This document shows, in pieces, positions 51,089-58,068 of a DNA stretch of 64,000 nt (the first letter of the stretch is position 1; the number at the start of each line of letters is the position of its first letter). Location of the stretch: assembly GCF_021919345.1 (NCBI RefSeq), contig NZ_CP089293.1:186001-250000 (forward strand), in the 5' to 3' direction. The translations under genes were made by a program, and so were the position numbers. The notes under the pieces were generated by a model, which saw nothing but the letters and a program-made list of their open reading frames with translations, was not told the origin of the DNA and searched no databases. The stretch is from Paenarthrobacter nicotinovorans (GTDB taxonomy: Bacteria; Actinomycetota; Actinomycetes; Actinomycetales; Micrococcaceae).

Positions 51089-52867
51089 TCAGAAATCAGG
51101 GTGGCTGGCAGTGGCGTGGTACTTGCCGCCGTGGAACACCAGGGGAGCGCCGCCGTCGTGGTTGTAGCTTTCCACCTCACCCACATAGATGACGTGATCC
51201 CCGGCATCATGTCGCGAGACGGTCCGGCATTGGAAGGTCGCCACCGCGCCGTCCAGCAGCGGCACACCGGCGATGCCTTCCACGGTTTCCACTCCGGCGA
51301 ACTTGTCCGTGGCCGGGGTAGCGAATTGGCGGGAAAGGACGTGCTGGTCGCTTGCCAGGATATTGATGGCAAAGTGTGTGGCTTCCTCGAAATCGCCCAG
51401 GCTGGGTGCCCGTTTGCTGGGGCACCACAGCACCAGCGGGGGATCCATGGAGACCGACGTGAAGGAGTTCGCTGTCATGCCCACCTTCCTGCCGTCCGCG
51501 GAAACGGTGGTGACCACTGTGACGCCGGTGGCGAATTGTCCCAGCGCGCTCCGGAAGTCACGGACGTCGAACGCCGAGGTGTCTTCTTCCTTCCTGGCCT
51601 GCATGAAGTCAGCAGCAGCGGTGGGATCAAACCACCACGGGTAGGACGTTCGGGGGTCGTCGAAACCGTTCACGATGCTCGCCGCCAACGCGGGATGTTC
51701 AGCGGCTTCGCTGAGCAGCGTTTTCTGGTGGTCCCGGCGCGGTTTCAGGAGATCGTTGGTCCATTCAACGGCCCACTGCCCCCAGCCCCGCCAGAATTCG
51801 TCGAAAGTGCGCTCCATCCAGTGGCGATCGAATGGTTGCTGGCCACGGCGGACGATCGAGTCCAGGTAGTACTTTGCAGCCAGGGTTGCATTGTTGGAGC
51901 CCTGCCCGGTGAGGGGATCGTTGAGGACCACGGCATCACCCAGCCCGAACACCAGCTTTCCGTTGCCGAGTTCCCCGACGGCGGACCTCACCGTAGGCGT
52001 GATGCGTCCCAGAAGCGTGGCGCCGTCATCCGTCAGTTCGGCTCCGGCGAAGTTCCCGGCTTCGTGCGGAAAATGCTCGCGCAGGATCGCCAGCGACCGC
52101 TCAAGCTGCTCCTCAGGACTTCCGACGTCGGTCCACCGGTCCATGGGGCCACCCACCACGCCCTCGAACACCATCATGCGGCACGGGCCGGAGACGGTCA
52201 GGCCCGGGAAGGTGAAAAACTCGCCGACGCCGGGGGCCATGGACATGCGGATGGCGTCACCCACTGCGCCGTCACCCACAGCGCCGTCACCCACTGCGCC
52301 GTGACCTACAGCGCCGGCGGCAGCACCGGCGTCGGGCTTGACGTAGTTCAGCGCAAGGACGCGCTGCGGGCGGTCGAAAGGCGACTTTGCCTTGTCCCGC
52401 GGGAAGATCTGCCCGATTTCGCCTTTGCCCGTGCTCACAATGACCAGCTCGTAGTCGCGGGCGAGTTCCTCGAGCATGCGCGGGGTGACCTTCTCGATGC
52501 GGAAATCGCCACCGGCAGCGACGAACGTCTCGATCCACAGGGCGCTTTTGATCCGTTGGTCGATGGAGCGGGCAGTCCCGTCCAAGGGAGCTGCCCATTC
52601 GATGGGTTCTTCCGCGTCCACCCGGAGCTGGATGGAGGTGATGGCCGGGACTGCTCCGGATTCGTAGTATTCGGTGAGGGCGGTCCCCATCTGTGCCTCG
52701 GCATCCAGGGCCGTGGAGAACATGCACTGGCTGGACATGACTTTCCCGGTGCGGATCTGGGCTGCGGAACGGTCGGACAGCAGTGTCACTGCGTAGCCTT
52801 CCCGTTGCAGGCCCAGGGCCAGTTGGGCACCGGATTCGCCGGCGCCCACGATTGCTATCTTTCGCAT
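51089..52867 (-). CDS. styA2B: Self-sufficient styrene monooxygenase: StyA-type oxygenase fused to StyB-type flavin reductase
   Basis: A 592-residue fusion. Residues 1-about 420 are a StyA-type FAD epoxidase (IAIVGAGESGAQLALGL; SSQCMF; GDAVVLNDPLTGQGSNNAT). Residues about 430-592 are a flavin reductase of the StyB type (FRSALGQFATGVTVVTT; GMTANSFTSVSMDPPLVLWC; GDHVIYVGEVE). The same natural fusion is known as StyA2B from Rhodococcus opacus and Arthrobacter. It reduces its own FAD with NADH and epoxidises styrene- or indole-type alkenes. An unusual four-fold GAVGD-like repeat interrupts the oxygenase part. The gene is co-directional with styA1, 39 bp downstream of it. Confidence 0.93.
   Translation of the reverse strand: MRKIAIVGAGESGAQLALGLQREGYAVTLLSDRSAAQIRTGKVMSSQCMFSTALDAEAQMGTALTEYYESGAVPAITSIQLRVDAEEPIEWAAPLDGTARSIDQRIKSALWIETFVAAGGDFRIEKVTPRMLEELARDYELVIVSTGKGEIGQIFPRDKAKSPFDRPQRVLALNYVKPDAGAAAGAVGHGAVGDGAVGDGAVGDAIRMSMAPGVGEFFTFPGLTVSGPCRMMVFEGVVGGPMDRWTDVGSPEEQLERSLAILREHFPHEAGNFAGAELTDDGATLLGRITPTVRSAVGELGNGKLVFGLGDAVVLNDPLTGQGSNNATLAAKYYLDSIVRRGQQPFDRHWMERTFDEFWRGWGQWAVEWTNDLLKPRRDHQKTLLSEAAEHPALAASIVNGFDDPRTSYPWWFDPTAAADFMQARKEEDTSAFDVRDFRSALGQFATGVTVVTTVSADGRKVGMTANSFTSVSMDPPLVLWCPSKRAPSLGDFEEATHFAINILASDQHVLSRQFATPATDKFAGVETVEGIAGVPLLDGAVATFQCRTVSRHDAGDHVIYVGEVESYNHDGGAPLVFHGGKYHATASHPDF
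52261..52320 (-). repeat. 15-bp tandem repeat inside styA2B, four units
   Basis: Four 15-bp units (52261, 52276, 52291, 52306) starting C-C/T-ACWGCGCCG encode GAVGH-GAVGD-GAVGD-GAVGD. StyA1 has no such insertion at the matching position. As a whole-codon repeat it could change length without a frame shift. Confidence 0.92.
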
Positions 52868-52906
52868 GATGGGTCCTTTTTAGCTTGTCTGTGCCAAAAA
52901 ACGTGG

Positions 52907-54148
52907 CTAGGAGACTTTGGCTGCGGAAAGGCGTGCCAAGTAGCCGGCTGCCTTGTCGGGAGACATGAACCACTCCTGGAATTCCGGCGGATGGTTGAAG
53001 CCGTTGGCGAACCTGCGGGCGATGTCCGGCTCGCTGTTGGCGGCGCCCAGGAGTTCAAGGACGTGGGGCGGCGGCGGGGCCAGGAGGGCATTGGTCCAGT
53101 GTGCAACGTGCTGTGCGTAATCCCAATAGCGCTCGAATGTGGCCTGCATGAACTCAGCGCCGAACGGCTGTTCGCCGTGCCGGATGATGCTGTCCAGGTA
53201 GGACGCCGCGCACTTGCTGGCGTTGTTGGAACCTTGGCCGGTGATGGGATCGTTCAACACCACGACGTCGGCCAGGCCCAGTACCTGCCGGCCGCTCGGC
53301 AACGTGGCGATCGGGTGGCGGACAGTGGGCGCAAACCTGCCCTGGAGGACGCCGTTGGGGTCGGTGAGTTCCACATCCGTTGCCCGCTCGGCTTCCCATG
53401 GCAGGAAGGTCTTGAGGATGTTCGTGGAATTCTCCAGATGTTCCTCCGGGGAGAGGCCCTTCCAGGTGTCCATGGGACCGCCGGGCACGCCCTCGAAGAC
53501 CATGATTTCGCAGGGGCCGCTGGTGGTGAGTGCGGGGAACACGAAGTATTCGCCGACGCCGGGGATGAGGTTGAAAGAAACCGCAGAGTACTCTTCGCGG
53601 GGCTTGAGGCCCTTCACGTAGGTCAGCGCCAGGGCACGCTGCGGGGCGTCGTAGGTGCTCCGTTCGGCGTCGCGGGTGAACAGCTGGGCGATGTCTCCCT
53701 TGCCCGCGGCGACAATCACCAGGTCCGAGTTCTGCGCGTACTTCTCCAGCTCGGCCACGCCTGCGTCTTCGAAAACGAGTTCCCCGCCGCGTGCCGTGAA
53801 CTCTTCCATGAACCGCGGGAACTTCACGCGCTGGTCGATGGACTTGGCATGGTTATCCAGGCGGGATGCCCAGCTGATGGCCTTCTCGCCCGGGAGTTCG
53901 GGGTGGGGGATGGTGAAGGAAATGCCGTCGACCGTGGGGGCATCGGGCCAGAAGTCCAACCCCAGCGCCCGCTCGTGCTCCAGTGCGTTGTGGAAGATGC
54001 ATTGGCTGGAGGCGACCTTGCCGTCCCGGATTTCTTCGGGTGTGCGGTTGGAAATGGTGGTCACGGAGTAGCCGGCGTCCAGCAGTCCGATGCCCAGCTG
54101 AAGCCCGGACTGGCCGGCTCCGACGATGGTGATGTGGCGTTGCGTCAT
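52907..54148 (-). CDS. styA1: Styrene monooxygenase StyA1-type FAD epoxidase
   Basis: A 413-residue flavin monooxygenase paralogous to the oxygenase half of the fusion. It has ITIVGAGQSGLQLGIGL, SSQCIFHNALEHERALG and GLADVVVLNDPITGQGSNNAS, all characteristic of StyA. It has no reductase domain and presumably takes reduced FAD from StyA2B. In described pairs StyA1 provides the main epoxidase activity. The start ATG follows AGAAGGGC. It lies between the SDR and styA2B genes in one operon. Confidence 0.93.
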   Translation of the reverse strand: MTQRHITIVGAGQSGLQLGIGLLDAGYSVTTISNRTPEEIRDGKVASSQCIFHNALEHERALGLDFWPDAPTVDGISFTIPHPELPGEKAISWASRLDNHAKSIDQRVKFPRFMEEFTARGGELVFEDAGVAELEKYAQNSDLVIVAAGKGDIAQLFTRDAERSTYDAPQRALALTYVKGLKPREEYSAVSFNLIPGVGEYFVFPALTTSGPCEIMVFEGVPGGPMDTWKGLSPEEHLENSTNILKTFLPWEAERATDVELTDPNGVLQGRFAPTVRHPIATLPSGRQVLGLADVVVLNDPITGQGSNNASKCAASYLDSIIRHGEQPFGAEFMQATFERYWDYAQHVAHWTNALLAPPPPHVLELLGAANSEPDIARRFANGFNHPPEFQEWFMSPDKAAGYLARLSAAKVS

Positions 54149-54185
54149 GGTGTTGCCCTTCTATGGAGTGTGGTGGAGCCTGGCG

Positions 54186-54974
54186 TCAGTTGGCGGCCAG
54201 CAGGGGGATGGTTTCTTCGGCGCGTTCAGGACCCAAGGCGGAGTAGCCGCCGTCGACCGCCCAATCGGCGCCGGTCACGAAACTTGCCTGGTCGCCGGCG
54301 AGAAACGCGACGACGTCCCCAACCTCGTGCGGGCGGCCGACGCGCTTGAGAGCGTGGAAAGGGGCGGCCACGGAATCGGTCTTGGCAAGATCACCGTTGC
54401 TGAGCGTGTCCATGATGTTGCTCCACACCCATCCGGGGCTGACGGAGTTCACCCGGATGCCGTCCGCCGCGAAGTCCACGGCCATGCTGCGCGTGAGCTG
54501 GACGAGGGCCGCTTTGCTGGCCGGGTAGAGCCAGCGGCCGGTTTGGGCGATGGAACTGGAGATCGAGGTGAAGTTGATGATGGCGCCGTGCCCTGACGCT
54601 TTGAGGTGTGGGCGCGCGGTGTTGCTTGCCACCACTGCACTCACGAGGTTGACGTTGAGGGCCTCGAGCCAGTCGCTGCGACCGGATGCCGGGCCATCGT
54701 CCTTGTAGGTGCAGGCCAGGTTGACCAGGATGTCGAGACCGCCGTGGAGGGCTACGGTTTCCTCCACGAGTTCGCGCACTGCGGCGTCATCGGTGATGTC
54801 CGTGTGGGAATAGTGGATTCCTTCCCCGAGTGCTTTGGTGAGGGTGCCGCCGTCGGGAGCTATATCCGCAACCACCACCGTGGCTCCGGCGTCCCGCAAC
54901 GAGGTCACCACGCCTTGTCCCACCTTGGTTGCCCCACCGGTGACAATTGCTGTCCTGCCGTCGAGTCCTGACAT
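54186..54974 (-). CDS. Short-chain dehydrogenase of the styrene/indole-type operon
   Basis: A 262-residue SDR. The glycine-rich motif is TGGATKVGQG, an unusual form of TGxxxGIG with Lys-Val. The catalytic part is intact (FTSISSS; LYPASKAAL; NVNLVSAVVA). The C-terminus is ADWAVDGGYSALGP. In indole-degrading clusters an SDR oxidises the dihydrodiol or hydroxyindole product of the StyA-like oxygenase, and that is the likely role here. One of the two duplicated promoters lies directly upstream. Confidence 0.9.
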   Translation of the reverse strand: MSGLDGRTAIVTGGATKVGQGVVTSLRDAGATVVVADIAPDGGTLTKALGEGIHYSHTDITDDAAVRELVEETVALHGGLDILVNLACTYKDDGPASGRSDWLEALNVNLVSAVVASNTARPHLKASGHGAIINFTSISSSIAQTGRWLYPASKAALVQLTRSMAVDFAADGIRVNSVSPGWVWSNIMDTLSNGDLAKTDSVAAPFHALKRVGRPHEVGDVVAFLAGDQASFVTGADWAVDGGYSALGPERAEETIPLLAAN

Positions 54975-55038
54975 GGCCCAAACCTTTCCCGTACTTGTAA
55001 TGTTGAAGAAATGTGACGTCCGTCATGGTTTATCCATA

Positions 55039-55103
55039 AGCGACTCTAGGCAGTCGCTGTTGGCCGGGCTATCCACTAAGCGCAAAAGTCATCCGGATTA
55101 CGC
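55039..55103 (-). promoter_or_regulatory. Duplicated AraC-type promoter/operator, proximal copy
   Basis: Read on the minus strand, two direct repeats with the pattern ATCC-N5-GCGC (55071-55083 and 55091-55103, the latter weaker), 20 bp apart, are followed by the block AGCGACTCTAGGC (55039-55051) and a CATGAC -10-like hexamer. The same arrangement recurs at 55309-55373. It lies 65 bp before the SDR start. Confidence 0.72.
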
Positions 55104-55247
55104 AGGGTCTTCCTCTTCTTCGTGCCAACCAACCCACGCCGCTGAGGTGAGCTGAGCGTCCTTGGCTTGAAGTTCCGCCGCCCAGAATTCGAAATGGTGT
55201 CGATCCCACTCGTCCCGCCGGTCATGCACGAGCTTGATGTTCTTCAC
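55098..55247 (-). CDS. 49-residue acidic microprotein at the head of the operon
   Basis: A 49-residue frame starting GTG with GAGGTGGGACC upstream: MKNIKLVHDRRDEWDRHHFE, then FWAAELQAKDAQLTSAAW and an acidic end (HEEEEDPA). Trp-, His- and Glu-rich, no Cys. It lies between the two promoter copies on the operon strand. Its stop overlaps the proximal operator. No family known to me. Coding looks plausible by composition and ribosome site, but it could also be a non-functional frame created by the promoter duplication. Confidence 0.5.
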   Translation of the reverse strand: MKNIKLVHDRRDEWDRHHFEFWAAELQAKDAQLTSAAWVGWHEEEEDPA

Positions 55248-55308
55248 TGGTCCCACCTCGCTTTCAGTGCTGTTATCGTGATGTGAGCTGCGTCATACTG
55301 GTTCTGAA

Positions 55309-55373
55309 AGCGACTCTAGGCGGCCGTTGAAATCCGGAATATCCACGTAGCGCGGGGATCATCCGAAAAGCGC
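55309..55373 (-). promoter_or_regulatory. Duplicated AraC-type promoter/operator, distal copy
   Basis: Direct repeats ATCCACGTAGCGC (55341-55353) and ATCCGAAAAGCGC (55361-55373) are spaced 20 bp start to start, as expected for two AraC-family monomers on one helix face. The block AGCGACTCTAGGC (55309-55321) and a TATGAC hexamer follow in the minus direction. The site sits 24 bp before the divergent araC-type start, so it may control both. Confidence 0.78.
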
Positions 55374-55396
55374 AGAACTGTGGAGTGGGTGCCCAA

Positions 55397-56365
55397 ATGG
55401 TGAAAATTCTTCCCCGCGATGTCCTGCGGGGGCGGCCGACGATGGCCACAACTGACGTGGACGAAGCCCACGCCAGGATCGCCGAGCTGTTCTGCAGCCA
55501 CGAGCTCGCACCGCGGACCCGGACCTCGGCAGTGGATATGAAGCTGCGTTCCCTGCACCGGGGCGACGTGGGCATCGAGTTCCTTGACTACGGCGCCGAC
55601 GTCCGCATTGAGCCTGAAGGACTGCAGGATTTCCATCTGGTGCAGATCCCGCTCGCCGGGCATGCGTCCATGCGGGTAGGGACCAGCACGGTGGAATCCA
55701 GCCCGCACATGGCCACTGTTCCGCCGATCGACAGGCCATTCTCCATGAGTTGGGACGGCGGCAGCCCGCACCTGATCGTCTATGTGCGGCGAACGGCGCT
55801 GGAACGGGTTGCCGGGCAACTGTACGGGGACGGCGCTGTGGAGCTTGGCTACGGCATGGACCTGTCAGGCGCCGCCGGTCGCGCCTTCCTGAGGTCCGTC
55901 GTCGAGCTTCATGACGACCTGATAAGCCGGCCGCAGACCGCCGCGCCGGTGTTCGTTCAAGGCTTGTTGGCGGACAGCATGGTGTCCCGGCTGCTGATGG
56001 CGATGCAGCCGCCTGCGGAGGAGGCCCGGAACACGGAGGCGGAGGGCCGGCTGGTCCGTGAATGCCGCGAACTCCTGGAGCGTCACGCCACAGAGGAACT
56101 CACGGTGCCCGATATCGCCGAGTGCCTTGGCGTTTCGGTCCGGACCCTGCAGACCGCACTGCGCGCCGAAACGGGGGCGACGCCGTCGGACCTGCTGCGG
56201 AGCATCCGGTTGGATCGCGCCCGCGAAATGCTCCTGGAAGCCGGCCCGCGCGAGCAAAGCGTGACGGCGGTTGCGGAGTCGTGCGGCTTCACGCACCAGG
56301 GGCGGTTCTCGGCGCTGTATCTGAAGACCTTCGGGGAGTTGCCGTCGGAGACACTGCGCCGCTAG
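55397..56365 (+). CDS. AraC-family transcriptional activator
   Basis: A 322-residue regulator. The N-terminal about 200 residues are an AraC-binding-like cupin region (LRSLHRGDVGIEFLDYGADV). The C-terminal about 100 residues hold the double helix-turn-helix (TVPDIAECLGVSVRTLQTAL; AVAESCGFTHQGRFSALY). The ATG at 55397 is preferred over a GTG at 55385 on ribosome-site spacing. It diverges from the catabolic operon and is the natural candidate to bind the duplicated 13-bp repeats. AraC-type regulators are known in styrene and indole catabolic clusters. Its stop abuts the convergent GntR stop. Confidence 0.94.
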   Translation: MVKILPRDVLRGRPTMATTDVDEAHARIAELFCSHELAPRTRTSAVDMKLRSLHRGDVGIEFLDYGADVRIEPEGLQDFHLVQIPLAGHASMRVGTSTVESSPHMATVPPIDRPFSMSWDGGSPHLIVYVRRTALERVAGQLYGDGAVELGYGMDLSGAAGRAFLRSVVELHDDLISRPQTAAPVFVQGLLADSMVSRLLMAMQPPAEEARNTEAEGRLVRECRELLERHATEELTVPDIAECLGVSVRTLQTALRAETGATPSDLLRSIRLDRAREMLLEAGPREQSVTAVAESCGFTHQGRFSALYLKTFGELPSETLRR

Positions 56366-57067
56366 CTACGCCTCCAGGACGTACGTCTTCAGGTCGTCCA
56401 GCGTCTGCTGCATGTGCGCGTCCATCGCGAGCCGCGCCTCGTTGGGGTTGCGGGATTCCAGCGCCGCGGCAATCTTCCGATGGTGTCCGATGGCGTGTTC
56501 CTGGATCTCCGCGAAAGCGGACGTCTCCCGGCGGCGTGCCTCCAGGACGCGGTGCAGGGGTTCGAACAGTACGGCCACGAAGACGTTGCCGGAGGCGTGC
56601 AGAATCACGTCATGGAAGGCCAGGTCGGCTTCAACGAAACCGGCCAGGTCATTGTCCTCGTGGGAGGACTGCATCTTTGCCACATGCTCTTTGAGCGTGA
56701 TGAGTTCGTCGTCTGAGATACGCTCGGCGGCCAGTTCGCAGGCGCCCGTCTCCAGCATGCGGCGGAGTTCGATCAATTGGATGGCCGCCGCGGCATCCTT
56801 GGTGCCCTCCGACGCTGCGCGCAGCACGGCCTCCAGGGATGCCCACTGATTCAGCGGATTCACGAACGTGCCCCGGCCTCGTTCGACGCTGAGGATCCGC
56901 TGCGCTTCCAGGGTCTTCATGGCTTCACGCACGGTCATGCGGCTCACCTCGTGCTTGGCGCTGAGCTCCAGCTCGCCCGGGACAACCGTGCCGGGTGGAA
57001 ATTCGCCCGCGATGATCCGGTCCAGCAACTCATCAGCGACGACGCCAACCAGCGACTTGCGTGCCAT
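56366..57067 (-). CDS. GntR-family regulator, FCD (FadR) subgroup
   Basis: A 233-residue regulator. The winged helix (residues 1-75) reads ARKSLVGVVADELLDRI then VPGELELSAKHEVSRMTVREAMKTLEAQ. The C-terminal helical FCD domain has the metal-binding Asp/His pattern (FVEADLAFHDVILHASGN and AIGHHRKIAAAL). The ATG at 57067 gives the canonical N-terminus. The operator-like GATGTC-N-GACATC occurs 56 bp upstream of it and before the kinase gene, implying autoregulation and control of the acid-sugar operon. Confidence 0.94.
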   Translation of the reverse strand: MARKSLVGVVADELLDRIIAGEFPPGTVVPGELELSAKHEVSRMTVREAMKTLEAQRILSVERGRGTFVNPLNQWASLEAVLRAASEGTKDAAAAIQLIELRRMLETGACELAAERISDDELITLKEHVAKMQSSHEDNDLAGFVEADLAFHDVILHASGNVFVAVLFEPLHRVLEARRRETSAFAEIQEHAIGHHRKIAAALESRNPNEARLAMDAHMQQTLDDLKTYVLEA

Positions 57068-57122
57068 GTATCCCCATTCCTGTATCCGCCCATCCTGCGC
57101 CCGGCTTCCCCGGGGCGGGATG

Positions 57123-57135
57123 GATGTCAGACATC
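57123..57135. promoter_or_regulatory. GntR operator, site 1
   Basis: GATGTCAGACATC is a perfect 13-bp palindrome just upstream of the GntR gene and touching the stop codon of the hydrolase gene. The same half-sites and the flanking CTTAC recur at 58010-58022. Confidence 0.8.
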
Positions 57136-57939
57136 TTACGCTGGCGGTGGCCAGCTGGTTTTCCAAAACTCCTGCAACGCTTCCGCACATTGTTGCGGTT
57201 GCTCCCAGTGGACACTGTGGCCCGCCCCGGGAATGGCCTTCAGCCGGCGTCGTGGGTCCGCGTCCACAAACGCGGCCATCTGTTCCATGGACCGCACGCG
57301 GTCCGCTGTTCCGGCCAGCACCAGCAGCGGAGCGTGGACGCGCCCAGGTATTGAAGGTTCGACGCCGGTCATGGCCGCCTCGCCGCTCGGGCCCAGGACT
57401 TCGAACGGGATATCGAACCCGCGGCTGAGTAGTTCTTCGTCCTGGTACGGCGGGTCGCCGTACCAGGCTGCCATGCATCGGGCCTTGGTTCCGGCGTCGA
57501 TGAAACCTTGTTTCCATTGCGCTTGCAGCATGGACCGGAAGCCTTCGTTGGGCGGCGCCGGAACCATGCCAACCAGCGTTAGGGTTGCCGTCAGCTGCGG
57601 GAAGCCGGCGGCAAGCGTCAGGGCCACGCTGCCACCCAGGGAGTGCCCCACCAGGTGAACGGGGCCGCTGTGTTTGGCTTCGATTGCCGCCGCCAAGGAG
57701 GCTGCCGCAGACTCCAGGGTCCATTCGAACTCCGGGGAGAGTACCTCGCCGGGGTGATAGCCGGGGAGGTCCGCAATCCATGCCGGGTATCCGGCGTCGA
57801 GCAGCTTTCCGGCCAATGGTTCCCAGTAGGCGGATGTTGAGGCCCAGCCGTGGATCAGGACCGCCGGCGCCGTTTCACCTGCGGAAACAACAGGCGTGCG
57901 GATATCCACGGAGGTGAACGGTGCTTCGCTGCCAGCCAT
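57136..57939 (-). CDS. Alpha/beta-hydrolase fold esterase or lactonase-like protein
   Basis: A 267-residue alpha/beta hydrolase. The nucleophile elbow is GHSLGGSVAL, the oxyanion segment LIHGWASTSAYW, and the C-terminal catalytic His is in IPGAGHSVHWEQP; the acid Asp is in VLAGTADRV. No signal peptide. The fold is shared with BioH, lactonases and esterases. It is divergent from the kinase operon and bounded by both GntR palindromes, so it probably belongs to the same regulon; hydrolysing a lactone of the four-carbon acid is one possibility. Confidence 0.88.
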   Translation of the reverse strand: MAGSEAPFTSVDIRTPVVSAGETAPAVLIHGWASTSAYWEPLAGKLLDAGYPAWIADLPGYHPGEVLSPEFEWTLESAAASLAAAIEAKHSGPVHLVGHSLGGSVALTLAAGFPQLTATLTLVGMVPAPPNEGFRSMLQAQWKQGFIDAGTKARCMAAWYGDPPYQDEELLSRGFDIPFEVLGPSGEAAMTGVEPSIPGRVHAPLLVLAGTADRVRSMEQMAAFVDADPRRRLKAIPGAGHSVHWEQPQQCAEALQEFWKTSWPPPA

Positions 57940-58009
57940 GCACCCAGCCTAGTGACGCTGGTCTCCTTGCGCAGGCCGGGAGCGTTGTGTCACACTAATT
58001 CAAATGTTA

Positions 58010-58022
58010 GATGTCTGACATC
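58010..58022. promoter_or_regulatory. GntR operator, site 2
   Basis: GATGTCTGACATC, a perfect palindrome with a single central base, lies between the divergent hydrolase and DUF1537 kinase genes, 47 bp before the kinase start. It equals site 1 apart from the central base. Confidence 0.82.
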
Positions 58023-58068
58023 TTACATTCACAAACCGCAGCAAAGATTTCCCACGATGGAGTGAACA

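Noticed and set aside
52261..52320. CRISPR array
   Set aside because: Units are 15 bp with no spacers and lie in frame inside a gene. I saw no CRISPR array or cas gene anywhere in the window.
50753..54349. A 1198-codon plus-strand frame across the monooxygenase genes
   Set aside because: It is the antisense of the FAD oxidoreductase, StyA2B and StyA1, whose motifs are certain; composition is artefactual.
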